64,000 bases of DNA, from NCBI GenBank assembly GCA_020635825.1, contig JACJZA010000008.1:1-64000 (forward strand). The letters run 5' to 3'. Positions 1 through 7,868 of this stretch are shown piece after piece; within the stretch, counting starts at the first letter, position 1, and every line of letters begins with the position of its first letter. Origin of the DNA: Flavobacteriales bacterium. Lineage in GTDB: Bacteria > Bacteroidota > Bacteroidia > Flavobacteriales_E > Vicingaceae. The notes under the pieces are model-generated. The model searched no databases, was not told the DNA's origin, and saw nothing but the letters and a program-made list of their open reading frames with translations. A program made the position numbers and the translations under genes.

Positions 1-489
1 TGTATTCCAGAAGTGGAGTTACTAAATCCTTCATTACAACAAACATATTCAGTTTATGATAAAGATTTGGAAGGATGGGAAGATTGGTTAAGTAAAAATT
101 GTAAAAATGAATTTGAAGAAGTAAGATTAAAAATTGATAATATAATTATCTATTCACTTCCTCAGTTTTCTACATACCTCATAAATATTGATTGTGATGA
201 AATAAAAAATAAAGAAGAAGTAGAGGTAACAAATATTACCGATAAGGAAAAGATAGAGAAATTTATTAGTGTTTTTAGATATGACAATTTAGTTAAAGAC
301 ACTATAGTAAGAATTCTAGATGCAAGGCTTTTAATTGAGTATAAAGTTGGAGACATAATTATAAAATCTATATGTTGGAGTCCAGTTGGAAGAATAAAGT
401 ATGAAGGAGCAAAACCAATATATTTATATAATAAAAGAGTAGAAGATTTTTTACTTGAAGAAAAATTGATAATTAAAATAGAGTATTAA
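1..489 (+). CDS. Hypothetical protein, 5' end cut by window edge
   Basis: The reading frame is open from the first base of the window to the stop at 489. The first possible start, a GTG at 13, is probably internal, so the gene likely begins upstream. The visible part, about 160 residues, is acidic and lysine-rich. It has no signal peptide or membrane segment, and I recognise no family motif. It stands alone on the plus strand, convergent with the minus-strand small-protein cluster that ends at 507. Its function is unknown; it could be an immunity or other accessory protein, but nothing in the sequence shows this. Confidence 0.55.
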   Translation, partial: CIPEVELLNPSLQQTYSVYDKDLEGWEDWLSKNCKNEFEEVRLKIDNIIIYSLPQFSTYLINIDCDEIKNKEEVEVTNITDKEKIEKFISVFRYDNLVKDTIVRILDARLLIEYKVGDIIIKSICWSPVGRIKYEGAKPIYLYNKRVEDFLLEEKLIIKIEY

Positions 490-506
490 TAGGAAAGTTT
501 TAGATG

Positions 507-920
507 TTATCTAAAATCAATGGTAACAGGTAAAGTAAATAATACTGAAACATTTTTGTCATCGCATGAACCAGAAATCCATTTTACATTGTCTATAATC
601 TCTAATATTTGATTGGCTATTACATCTCCACATTGGTCCCTTACTATTCTTTTTCCAGTTAGTTTGCCATCTGGATTTACAATAAATGCAACAATGAATT
701 TACTACTATAACAATCTTTGTTTTGAGATTTTATATTGGTAAACAATTCTTTAAATAAAACTTCCATACCACCGTCAACTTCTGGCATTTTGTCTACAAA
801 TGTGAAAACCTTATTATGTGTTAAAGTATCAATTATAGAAGGACATCCATCATTATCGGTTTGCCCAAACCCAGTTTGAGCGGCAACCAAAACAATCAAT
901 ATGGCAAGGAGGTTTTTCAT
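507..920 (-). CDS. Secreted TonB C-terminal-domain-like small protein
   Basis: I place the start at 920, where the protein begins MKNLLAIL and has a classic signal peptide ending in GFGQ; a Met seven codons upstream is less likely. The mature part has the TonB C-terminal domain pattern: a KMPEVDGGMEVLF segment, a FIVAFIVNPDGKLTGKRIV strand pair and a final VSVLFTLPVTIDF strand. The same domain ends the BlaR1-like protein near 60 kb (QMPDFKGGIEKLY, VSFVVNSKGKVEKV). Unlike true TonB, the anchor is a cleavable-looking signal with no proline-rich spacer, so it is probably a soluble periplasmic or exported form. Start and upstream stop overlap as ATGA, so it is likely translationally coupled to the gene before it. 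Confidence 0.75.
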   Translation of the reverse strand: MKNLLAILIVLVAAQTGFGQTDNDGCPSIIDTLTHNKVFTFVDKMPEVDGGMEVLFKELFTNIKSQNKDCYSSKFIVAFIVNPDGKLTGKRIVRDQCGDVIANQILEIIDNVKWISGSCDDKNVSVLFTLPVTIDFR

Positions 921-1372
921 TTTAGAGATTTGTGAATCCAAATTGAAATTTCTTTTGCAAGTAATTTACATTTTTTATCTTCTTCAAAGTCACAATTTGG
1001 ACATAATCTTGGAACAATGAATAAGTCCAATTTTTCAAAAGAAGAAATTATAAAAGGTCCAGATGTATTAAAATTCTTACAAGATGAATTAATATCCTGT
1101 TGGTGATGTTCATAATTAAATAATGAATCTTTTAAAACTTCATTTTTATAAACCATTAACTCAACGAATCGAGTTTCATTAGTGAATGTTATTAGCCCAA
1201 CTTGATTTTTGTCGTAAAAAGATTTAAAGTCATTTTTAAGTGATAGTTCCATCTTCCAACCTTTAGGACATTCAAATGAATTTATCAACTCATGAAGTAT
1301 GGTTTTATCTTCTTGCCCAAACCCAGTTTGAGCAGCAATCAAAATAATCAATATGAGGACGAGGTTTTTCAT
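917..1372 (-). CDS. Secreted protein of unknown function, shared leader
   Basis: This 151-residue protein starts MKNLVLIL and has the same GFGQ-ending signal peptide as its neighbours. The mature part (about residues 21-151) has no family I recognise. It contains a C-P-N-C-D motif near residue 125 and two further cysteines, which could form disulfides outside the cytoplasm or bind metal. It overlaps the next gene by four bases (ATGA) and its own start overlaps the preceding stop by one base (TAATG), so the three genes form a tight operon. Nothing resembling it apart from the leader is seen elsewhere in the window. Confidence 0.7.
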   Translation of the reverse strand: MKNLVLILIILIAAQTGFGQEDKTILHELINSFECPKGWKMELSLKNDFKSFYDKNQVGLITFTNETRFVELMVYKNEVLKDSLFNYEHHQQDINSSCKNFNTSGPFIISSFEKLDLFIVPRLCPNCDFEEDKKCKLLAKEISIWIHKSLK

Positions 1373-1866
1373 TATTTATTTTGAAGCTTAATTAATGCCT
1401 TTAGTTCATCAATTTTATTACTTGGGTACTTTTCATCTGGTTTTATTTCAGAAGCTTTTTTATAATATTCAAGTGCCTTTTGATATTCTTTATTAAAAAA
1501 TAAGTTATCTGCACTTTTTATAAGTTCAGAGTAACTATAACTGGTTGGATTATCTTTTTTTAACTTAAGTTCTTTGGCTTCAATCTCTTTTTGCTTATGT
1601 GCGTTGATACTATCTATTAGCTCAGTACCATATTTACTAATAAACTCTTTTTCTGAAATTTTCACATTAGATTCATTATAATATTCAGAGACAATTAATA
1701 TTATTAAATTTTCCACACCATCAGAATCAGTATATTTTTGAGGAGAGTTATATTCAATATATTTAAGTGTACCATTACCCCAATATACCTTAGTGGTATC
1801 TTTAGTTTGCCCAAAGCCAGTTTGAGCAACAATCAAAACAATCAATATGGCAAGTAGGTTTTTCAT
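1372..1866 (-). CDS. Secreted TPR-containing protein, shared leader
   Basis: The protein has 164 residues and begins MKNLLAIL with a GFGQ-type signal peptide. The N-terminal part (about 25-60) has a NGTLKYIEYN-like segment that resembles a single MORN-type antitoxin repeat. The C-terminal third (about 110-155) reads as one tetratricopeptide repeat: ADNLFFNKEYQKALEYYKKASEIKPDE. It is likely periplasmic or surface exposed. It is the first of three secreted genes with overlapping ends, preceded by a six-base gap from the zinc-finger-like gene at 1873. The role is unknown; a single TPR suggests protein binding. Confidence 0.7.
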   Translation of the reverse strand: MKNLLAILIVLIVAQTGFGQTKDTTKVYWGNGTLKYIEYNSPQKYTDSDGVENLIILIVSEYYNESNVKISEKEFISKYGTELIDSINAHKQKEIEAKELKLKKDNPTSYSYSELIKSADNLFFNKEYQKALEYYKKASEIKPDEKYPSNKIDELKALIKLQNK

Positions 1867-1872
1867 TTTTAT

Positions 1873-2304
1873 TTAATCAAGAGTTTGAACTGTAGGGCTT
1901 TTCGTCTTGTTACAGTTTTTGGTAGCTACCATTCTACCTCTTAATTTTCTGTGGCATCCAGTTGCAATTAGTAGACTAGTTACTAATAAAAGAGAAACAG
2001 GTTTCAGAAAAGGAATTTTTCTATTGTTAGAGGTTGCTAACTTTTGATAAAGAAATACTATGCTATCTTTCCAATTATCAAATGGATTTTTAAGCTGATG
2101 AGCATAGAAATTTCCACAAGTATGTGTTTCCTTTATAGAATTTAATTGATTAGTTAGTTCATCAGTATTCATTTTTGAAAAATCATGAACTACTTGATTA
2201 CAATCCGAACAATGTCTTCCATTATCCATAGGAGTCATGTCACTCCATTTTTTTGGACATTTAAAACTAAGTTCAGTCAACTGATTATTATTCCTTGAAT
2301 TCAT
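1873..2304 (-). CDS. Small cysteine-motif membrane protein
   Basis: This 143-residue protein has no signal peptide. Residues 12-50 carry the pattern CPKKW...M....GRHCSDCNQVVHDFS, a short four-cysteine metal-site-like module I associate with small uncharacterised Bacteroidota proteins. A hydrophobic segment (about 100-117, PVSLLLVTSLLIATGC) suggests one transmembrane helix with the cysteine module on the cytoplasmic side, though the last cysteine also resembles a lipobox out of place. It lies six bases upstream of the secreted-protein operon and is probably its first gene. Function unknown. Confidence 0.65.
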   Translation of the reverse strand: MNSRNNNQLTELSFKCPKKWSDMTPMDNGRHCSDCNQVVHDFSKMNTDELTNQLNSIKETHTCGNFYAHQLKNPFDNWKDSIVFLYQKLATSNNRKIPFLKPVSLLLVTSLLIATGCHRKLRGRMVATKNCNKTKSPTVQTLD

Positions 2305-2517
2305 TATACTAAATTAACGAATAATCTAAACTTTTAATATTTTGAGTACTTTTAGAATTAATCCTAATTGGTAAATCAAAATGGATTTGAACAAAGTGAA
2401 GTTATTTTTATAAAAAAACTAACCATATAAAAAGAAAAAGCAAATTATTAAACAATAATGAGTCTCTTATCTTTTTAAGATGTACATTTATATTATAAAT
2501 TATAAAAACTAGATAAC

Positions 2518-3060
2518 ATGAATATGAAGAAGTTAGTTGTAGTGAGTATTGTATTAATTACAATAATGTTTAGTTGTAGTAAAGATGAAGATTCTACACC
2601 TGAACCAACAGCCCCGGTAGTATCCACTGGAGGGGGAGGAGGAAGTACTACAAGTTATCCTTCTCCATGTACAGCTACACTTACAAATAATGAAGCAGTG
2701 TGTACCCCTAATGTTTTTACTGGTTTATCAACACTTACTTTAACTGCTGTATTATCTAATGACTCAAAAGAAGTAAATGCAGATGTGGTAGGGACTTTCC
2801 CTGTAGGAGGAGATATGGATATAAAATTAGGTAGCGTAATATCAGCCGGTGAATTTCCATTAGAACAAAATCCATTTCCAGATGCGGGAAAAGCACTATT
2901 AACTTTTATTCCTAATTTGGGAAACAACTTTTTATCTACAAGTGGAACTCTTTATATTTCAGAAACTTCAACGCAATGGATATTAGAATGGTGTGATGTA
3001 AATTGTAATTCAAGTAGTACATCAACATCCTGCACAGGAAGAATGGTTGTAGATAAATAA
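2518..3060 (+). CDS. Lipoprotein, unknown function (leader family 2, copy 1)
   Basis: The 180-residue protein has a lipoprotein signal ending MFSCSKDEDSTPEP, so lipidation at Cys 20 is expected; an acidic tail after the cysteine fits surface export signals described in Bacteroidota. A glycine-rich linker (about 37-45) follows, then a beta-rich domain with cysteines near 52, 62, 159, 163 and 172 that could form disulfides. No enzyme motif is visible. The next gene repeats the same leader, including its DNA, in front of a different mature domain. The 5' upstream 213 bases are AT-rich and contain no other gene. Confidence 0.7.
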   Translation: MNMKKLVVVSIVLITIMFSCSKDEDSTPEPTAPVVSTGGGGGSTTSYPSPCTATLTNNEAVCTPNVFTGLSTLTLTAVLSNDSKEVNADVVGTFPVGGDMDIKLGSVISAGEFPLEQNPFPDAGKALLTFIPNLGNNFLSTSGTLYISETSTQWILEWCDVNCNSSSTSTSCTGRMVVDK

Positions 3061-3197
3061 TATTATAATTTAATAGCAATAAACATGACTACAACAATAA
3101 AAAAAATATTTGTATTAAGTTTAGTATTAACTACAATAATGTCTAGTTGTAGTAAAGATGAGGATTCTACACCCGATTCAACAGTTTCGGTAGTATC
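2551..3197 (+). repeat. Duplicated lipoprotein leader DNA, two copies
   Basis: Bases 2551-2624 and 3124-3197 are near-identical direct repeats of about 74 bases with a handful of substitutions. They encode the lipobox and the acidic SCSKDEDSTP tail of two otherwise different lipoproteins. Similarity stops in the linker, so only the export leader is duplicated. Confidence 0.75.
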
Positions 3198-3750
3198 AAA
3201 TCCAACTGGAGGAACTGGAGGAACAATACCTACATCAGACTATTATTTCAGAATAAATGTGGACGGAACAGAAGTGTTATTTCAATCGGGGATAAATAAC
3301 TATGCTAGTGCTGCTGGCGAGAGTGGAGGATCAGCTACAGCTGGATATCGTGAAGAACAAAGTTCACAATTACAACAAGTATTTAGTAGTACTAATATAG
3401 GTGGTTATACAGTAGTAAAAGTTCTTGCTACTCAACCCACCCAATGCTCTGATTTATCTTCAATCTTTAATATAGGAGTTCAACCATTTGGGAGTACAAT
3501 TAATGAAACAAACGGTGTAGTTGTTTTTTATGTAGATGGCAGTGGAGTTTATTGGTCAACGGATTTAGGGGTAGGCACTCAAACAGGGAGTAATTTTGAG
3601 ATAACAGAACTTTCAACTAATAGTGGGATAGAATCTGAAAAAATTACAAAAGCGATATTTAACTGTACTTTGTATGATGGTAATGGAAATTCTAAAACTG
3701 TTACAAACGGTTTAATAAGAAGTTTTAGTTTACAATGTGGAGGACTTTAA
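3085..3750 (+). CDS. Lipoprotein, unknown function (leader family 2, copy 2)
   Basis: This 221-residue protein begins with a signal ending MSSCSKDEDSTPDS and shares about 25 leader residues with the gene at 2518. A Gly/Thr linker is followed by a beta-rich domain that starts YYFRINVDGTEV, a pattern frequent in Bacteroidota lipoproteins of unknown role, in which a short beta-sandwich begins with FxxxVDG. There are cysteines near 21, 117, 193 and 218. It sits 24 bases after the preceding gene and is likely co-transcribed with it. No catalytic residues are evident. Confidence 0.7.
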   Translation: MTTTIKKIFVLSLVLTTIMSSCSKDEDSTPDSTVSVVSNPTGGTGGTIPTSDYYFRINVDGTEVLFQSGINNYASAAGESGGSATAGYREEQSSQLQQVFSSTNIGGYTVVKVLATQPTQCSDLSSIFNIGVQPFGSTINETNGVVVFYVDGSGVYWSTDLGVGTQTGSNFEITELSTNSGIESEKITKAIFNCTLYDGNGNSKTVTNGLIRSFSLQCGGL

Positions 3751-3770
3751 AGTTGATTCATTTAGTGCTA

Positions 3771-3857
3771 TGAAAACAGAAGAAAATACTACCGATAATG
3801 GGCATGGATTAGGCTGGGCACGTTTGTATAAAAAATATGGATGGCATTTTTCTTAGT
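3771..3857 (+). other. Possible 28-residue small ORF or gene remnant
   Basis: An ATG at 3771 opens a 28-codon frame (MKTEENTTDNGHGLGWAR then LYKKYGWHFS) closed at 3855-3857. Its composition looks more protein-like than that of the flanking AT-rich DNA. It could be a remnant of a degraded gene or a real small peptide. No promoter or homologue is known to me; evidence is weak. Confidence 0.2.
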
Positions 3858-3904
3858 TGCTATTTACTAGCTACAGCTTCTATTTATTTAGCATTTTTGG
3901 ATAA

Positions 3905-4531
3905 TTAATTATCATGCAATAGTTTTCTAGTATTTAAGGCAGCTTTAATTTTTTCATCAGTCAATTCATCAAGTAAAGCTTGGATCTCACTTGCTGAATT
4001 AAAAACTATTCCAAACCCTGTATGAGTTTCAGATTTATTGTACTCATTATGAATCTTTCCAGTTGATATTCTTAATAAATATTCTAGATTTTCTTCATTA
4101 TTCTTTTGTAAAATCCATGTTAGTTTAATTTTATCACTTATTAGCCACCTTCCTCCATACCTAAAACGTATTTCAGTTTCAAAAGCTATCTCGAGTGGTT
4201 CAAGTCTTTCTGTTTGAGTACTTTGTTTAATTCTTTCCATCCATTCTTCATACTTTTGTTTTGCCTCTATTAGAGCTTTGACAAATTCATGATGTTGATT
4301 GTTTCCTAATTGAATATACCCTTGATTATTAAAAATATCGTATGACATAAGTGCTATGGTAATCACATAATTTTCATTATTTCCACGTATTTCCAAATCA
4401 TATGTTTTTCCATTATAAGAAATATTGTATGAAGAGAATTTTGTCTTATAATAAGACTGAGAATAAGAAAGGTGATTTATAATAAAAAGAGATGTTACGA
4501 AAACAATTTTATTTATATTAAACACTATCAT
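3905..4531 (-). CDS. Secreted hypothetical protein
   Basis: The 208-residue protein has an N-terminal signal peptide (about 1-25, ending LSYSQ). The mature part begins with a short beta region (YNISYNGKTYDLEIRG) and continues with a helical stretch (residues 85-110) and an RFRYGGRWLISDKIKLTW segment. I do not recognise the family. It is probably periplasmic, with no lipobox and no sorting domain. It is flanked by about 150 non-coding bases on each side and is not obviously part of an operon. Confidence 0.6.
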   Translation of the reverse strand: MIVFNINKIVFVTSLFIINHLSYSQSYYKTKFSSYNISYNGKTYDLEIRGNNENYVITIALMSYDIFNNQGYIQLGNNQHHEFVKALIEAKQKYEEWMERIKQSTQTERLEPLEIAFETEIRFRYGGRWLISDKIKLTWILQKNNEENLEYLLRISTGKIHNEYNKSETHTGFGIVFNSASEIQALLDELTDEKIKAALNTRKLLHDN

Positions 4532-4675
4532 ATATGAGTTTATTATTATGCTAAAGTAACCAATTTTAGGTTATGATAGTGATGAGGAGATTCCTCAATA
4601 GCTCGCTTTTGATGTTATGGTTGGAGTTATATAGTAAGAGTTATGCCTTGGAGTGGACCAATAGAGTGGGGAGGA

Positions 4676-5185
4676 TTACATTTCTTTTGAAGGAACTCCT
4701 AAAGGTATTTTTGGTTTATGAATGTTTAAATCATCAAAGTAGAAGACCCCTCCACTTGGACCATCTAGTAACAAAGTAGATTTTTCTTGTTTGTTGATTG
4801 AATATTCATAATCTGTACATCTTTTTAAGAGTATAAAATTTCCACAACCTTTAAAATCAAATTTTTCAGAATTGCATTTTCGAACAACAAAATAATAATA
4901 GCCAGTATGATTGTTATTATTCATTTCACTAACTTTTTTCTTTATTTTCTTTAATTCCTCATCATTTTTTTTGAGCAGTTTATAGTATTCCACCCAACTC
5001 TCTTTACAAGTAGCACTATTATTTAAACTATCATTTAACCGTTCCTTTTCGAGTTCAATATTTTCTTTTTTTCTGAGTTCATCAAGAATATTAATTGGTT
5101 TTAATTTGATTTTAGGAATAGAATCTTGACCAAAACCAGTTTGAGTAATCAATAATACAATCAATGTGGCAAGGAGGTTTTTCAT
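4676..5185 (-). CDS. Secreted protein, shared leader, coiled-coil rich
   Basis: I choose the start at 5185, where MKNLLATL begins a signal peptide ending GFGQ that matches the genes at 920, 1372 and 1866. A longer in-frame extension upstream would overlap the preceding gene and hide the signal. The mature part (about 150 residues) has a lysine/glutamate-rich helical stretch (about 35-85, probably coiled coil) followed by a beta part with four cysteines. It begins seven bases after the stop of the lipoprotein gene at 5193. Function unknown. Confidence 0.65.
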   Translation of the reverse strand: MKNLLATLIVLLITQTGFGQDSIPKIKLKPINILDELRKKENIELEKERLNDSLNNSATCKESWVEYYKLLKKNDEELKKIKKKVSEMNNNNHTGYYYFVVRKCNSEKFDFKGCGNFILLKRCTDYEYSINKQEKSTLLLDGPSGGVFYFDDLNIHKPKIPLGVPSKEM

Positions 5186-5192
5186 TTTATAG

Positions 5193-6200
5193 TTATCCAG
5201 CATGCCAAATGTGGCATAATTTGTATGTATTTCCAATTTTACAGAAGTTAAAAAACCTATTTGCTTCAAATTCATCATCTCCAATATCAGTACCGATTCT
5301 AAATCCATCTACATGTTTTGAATCGAGATTATAAATAATATCTAATTGTTCAATATTTTGATTAAGTAATTGAGTAATAACGGATTTTGTAAATATTTGA
5401 TTAAAACCAACTTTAAAGTGTTCTTTCGTTAACAACTCACCTTCCTTTTTTAACCCTAAAACAAAACCCCATTCTCCTGTTAAGGGGAATGACATTAATG
5501 ATAATGTGCTGTCAATATTTTTATTTCTTAATTGAGTTTTGAAGTTACCCCAACATTCTTTAAGAATTTCCTTTTCATTTACTTCTATAGAATCCCATGC
5601 AATTAATTGAATGTTGAAATTCTTATTAGAAACAATATTAGATTCTTTATTTAAATCTAGTATCTCTCCAGTTTCGGTAATTTCTATTGAAGAATAATAT
5701 TTATATTCTAATAATTCAAAGTCTTCAAAAGTTTCACCATCATTAAATTGTCCTTCCTCATTCAAAAACTCAATAGGGACAGACTGAATAAATTCAGTTA
5801 TTTCGATAATATAATCATCTTTTAATTTATATTCTTTCCATGAATAATTTGGAATTGATAAATCATGGTCGCAATTCTCAGCAATAACTATAGATTGTAA
5901 CTTTTTATTGTATTTATGAGTAGCTAAATATGTGTTAGAACAAACACCACCAATTGATTCATAAATACAATAACTAATTGAATCATTTAATTCAATAAAC
6001 TTGACGATTGATTGATATTGTATCCATTCATTATTAATTATCGAGTCTGGATATAATAAAGTTAGCCATTTTGGATATTGAATTTTATTACCTTCAGAAG
6101 CAATAATATCAGTTTCAACTAAACTAACTTGACTATTGGCATTATCACTACATCCAACAGCAACCAACAAAATAATCAATATGACAAGGAGATTTTTCAT
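5193..6200 (-). CDS. Lipoprotein with possible NTF2-like C-terminal domain
   Basis: The 335-residue protein begins MKNLLVILIILL and has a lipobox ending AVGC (Cys 17). Its leader is a lipoprotein variant of the shared leader of this region. Residues 20-200 are a beta-rich region of unknown family. The C-terminal part (about 215-335) runs ECWGNFKTQLRNKN...FPLTGEW... and ends IGNTYKLCHIWHAG, which by eye resembles NTF2/SnoaL-like folds that start with a helix and finish on long strands. It heads the small operon with the gene at 4676. Confidence 0.6.
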   Translation of the reverse strand: MKNLLVILIILLVAVGCSDNANSQVSLVETDIIASEGNKIQYPKWLTLLYPDSIINNEWIQYQSIVKFIELNDSISYCIYESIGGVCSNTYLATHKYNKKLQSIVIAENCDHDLSIPNYSWKEYKLKDDYIIEITEFIQSVPIEFLNEEGQFNDGETFEDFELLEYKYYSSIEITETGEILDLNKESNIVSNKNFNIQLIAWDSIEVNEKEILKECWGNFKTQLRNKNIDSTLSLMSFPLTGEWGFVLGLKKEGELLTKEHFKVGFNQIFTKSVITQLLNQNIEQLDIIYNLDSKHVDGFRIGTDIGDDEFEANRFFNFCKIGNTYKLCHIWHAG

Positions 6201-6270
6201 TATTTAAATTTAACAATAAATCGTTAAGCAATTAAATAGTCTAAGATCAATTTTAATTTATCGCCAAAAT

Positions 6271-6302
6271 ATTGTGTTTTGCAGAAATACATTCTATTTT
6301 TG
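6271..6302 (+). promoter_or_regulatory. Bacteroidota housekeeping promoter of the PorE-like gene
   Basis: A perfect -7 box TATTTTTG (TAnnTTTG) lies at 6295-6302. An ATTG at 6271-6274 takes the -33 position with a 20-base spacer. Transcription would start near 6308, downstream of the first in-frame ATG at 6279, which supports translation from 6327. Confidence 0.55.
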
Positions 6303-6326
6303 CGCTGCGTTAATAAACCCAAAAAT

Positions 6327-7868
6327 ATGCGTTTACCAATTTTAGTACTTTTTGTTGCATTTTGCACTTCGGTTTTTGCTCAAGAAGTAAACCCTAAAGA
6401 AGCTTCAGAGCGTTTTAACGATGGTAATTTTATGGCTGCCTTAGCCGATTATCTCGATTTATTGCAAGACGACCCTAAAAACGTAAAATACAATTACCGT
6501 ATTGGTGTTTGTTATTTAAATACCAATATTGATAAAGCCAAAGCGGTTCCTTTTTTAGAAAAAGCAGTTCAATCAGAAGAAGTTGATCCCAACGCATATT
6601 ATTTATTGGGTAGAGCTTATCATTTTGCTTATCGTTTTAAAGAAGCCATTGAAATGTACCGCAAGTTTAAATCGATGAACAAAGGGAGTGAAGAAAATTT
6701 AATTGATGTAAACAAGCAAATAGAGTATTGCTACAATGCCATGGAGTTAATAAAATTCCCATTGGATGTTAGCTTTGAAAATTTAGGAGAAAACATCAAT
6801 TCTAAATACAAAGATTACTATCCATTTGTTCCTAAAAATGAGTCATTTATTATTTTCAACTCAAAAAGGGATGATGGAAGTGAGAAAATGATTACCGGAA
6901 ATTATCATTCAGAAATTTACATTTCTCAGGTGAAAAATGGAGCATTTACCAAAGCCAGAAAATTAGACCAAAACATTAATACGTTAAATGGTTCTGAGGA
7001 AATCGTTGGGATGTCTGCCGAAGGTGATATTTTACTTTTATATTTTGAAAACAGTGCTTATTATGGTGATTTATTTATTGCTGAGTTTGAAAACAACGAA
7101 GTAAAAAATGTAGAAAAATTACCTAAAGTAATTAACAGTAAAAACCACGAAATTGCAGCAAGTATTACTAAAAATGGAGATGCCATTTATTTTGCCAGCG
7201 ACCGTGAAGGTGGTTATGGAGGGGTAGATTTATATGTGTCGAGAAAATTACCAAATGGAGAATGGGGACCTGCTCAAAACTTAGGACCATCAGTAAATAC
7301 CTCTTTTGATGAAGATTTTCCAAATATTACTTCTGATGGGAGAACGCTTTATTTTAGCTCTAAAGGCCATACCAGTATGGGGGGCTATGATATTTTTAAA
7401 GCCACTTGGGATCAAGTAAAAAGAAATTTTAGTGATGTAAAAAATGTTGGTTATCCTTTAAATACTCCTGAAGACAATACTAATTATCGTGAGTCGGAGA
7501 GTGGAAGAACAGGATATATTTCAGCTATTCGTGCAGGTGGTTCGGGTGATTACGATTTGTATGGAGTTACTTTTAATGAGGTAGACCCGGAATACACGGT
7601 GATTAAAGGTTATGTAACTCCGGGTGATACTGCCGAGATCATCAAAGATGTGTTTATTTCTGTGTTAGATTTACAAACAGATGAGTTGTACGGTACTTAT
7701 TTAACCAATCCTATTTCAGGGCGTTACATTATGATTTTACCGGTGGGTAAATACAATATGATGGTTGAAGTTCCTGGGTATGAAATCTATACTGAGGATA
7801 TTGAAATTCTTGGAAAAAGTGATTTCCGTAGTTTGATTAAAAAAGACATTCAACTAAAACCTGAATAG
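6327..7868 (+). CDS. PorE-like envelope protein: TPR, PD40 propeller, CRD, no OmpA
   Basis: Starting at 6327 gives a clean signal peptide (MRLPILVLFVAF...VFAQ); the earlier ATG at 6279 would precede the predicted transcription start. After the signal come TPR repeats (about 25-135), a WD40-like PD40 beta-propeller (about 155-405; blades such as ITKNGDAIYFASDREGGYGG and ITSDGRTLYFSSKG) and a carboxypeptidase-regulatory-like beta-sandwich (about 425-510). This is the domain order of T9SS PorE and related OmpA-family proteins, but these end in a peptidoglycan-binding OmpA domain, which is absent here. The next gene abuts it convergently with no gap. It probably acts in the periplasm at the outer membrane. 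Confidence 0.75.
   Translation: MRLPILVLFVAFCTSVFAQEVNPKEASERFNDGNFMAALADYLDLLQDDPKNVKYNYRIGVCYLNTNIDKAKAVPFLEKAVQSEEVDPNAYYLLGRAYHFAYRFKEAIEMYRKFKSMNKGSEENLIDVNKQIEYCYNAMELIKFPLDVSFENLGENINSKYKDYYPFVPKNESFIIFNSKRDDGSEKMITGNYHSEIYISQVKNGAFTKARKLDQNINTLNGSEEIVGMSAEGDILLLYFENSAYYGDLFIAEFENNEVKNVEKLPKVINSKNHEIAASITKNGDAIYFASDREGGYGGVDLYVSRKLPNGEWGPAQNLGPSVNTSFDEDFPNITSDGRTLYFSSKGHTSMGGYDIFKATWDQVKRNFSDVKNVGYPLNTPEDNTNYRESESGRTGYISAIRAGGSGDYDLYGVTFNEVDPEYTVIKGYVTPGDTAEIIKDVFISVLDLQTDELYGTYLTNPISGRYIMILPVGKYNMMVEVPGYEIYTEDIEILGKSDFRSLIKKDIQLKPE

Larger units (their letters stand above)
861..6200 (-). repeat. Dispersed 60-bp signal-peptide repeat, five copies
   Basis: Five copies of a roughly 60-base sequence encoding the start codon and signal peptide lie at 861-920, 1313-1372, 1807-1866, 5126-5185 and (more divergent, about 6155-6200) at the 5' ends of five genes. 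Copies one and two differ at about seven of 60 positions. The common core reads ...cagtttgag... and ends ...ggtttttcat at the start codon. The sequences downstream of the signal peptide are unrelated to each other. Confidence 0.75.

Noticed and set aside
4573..4779. Plus-strand 68-codon frame
   Set aside because: Its second half overlaps the well-supported secreted gene on the other strand, and composition and motifs match no known family; it was checked as a transposase remnant but shows no conserved residues.
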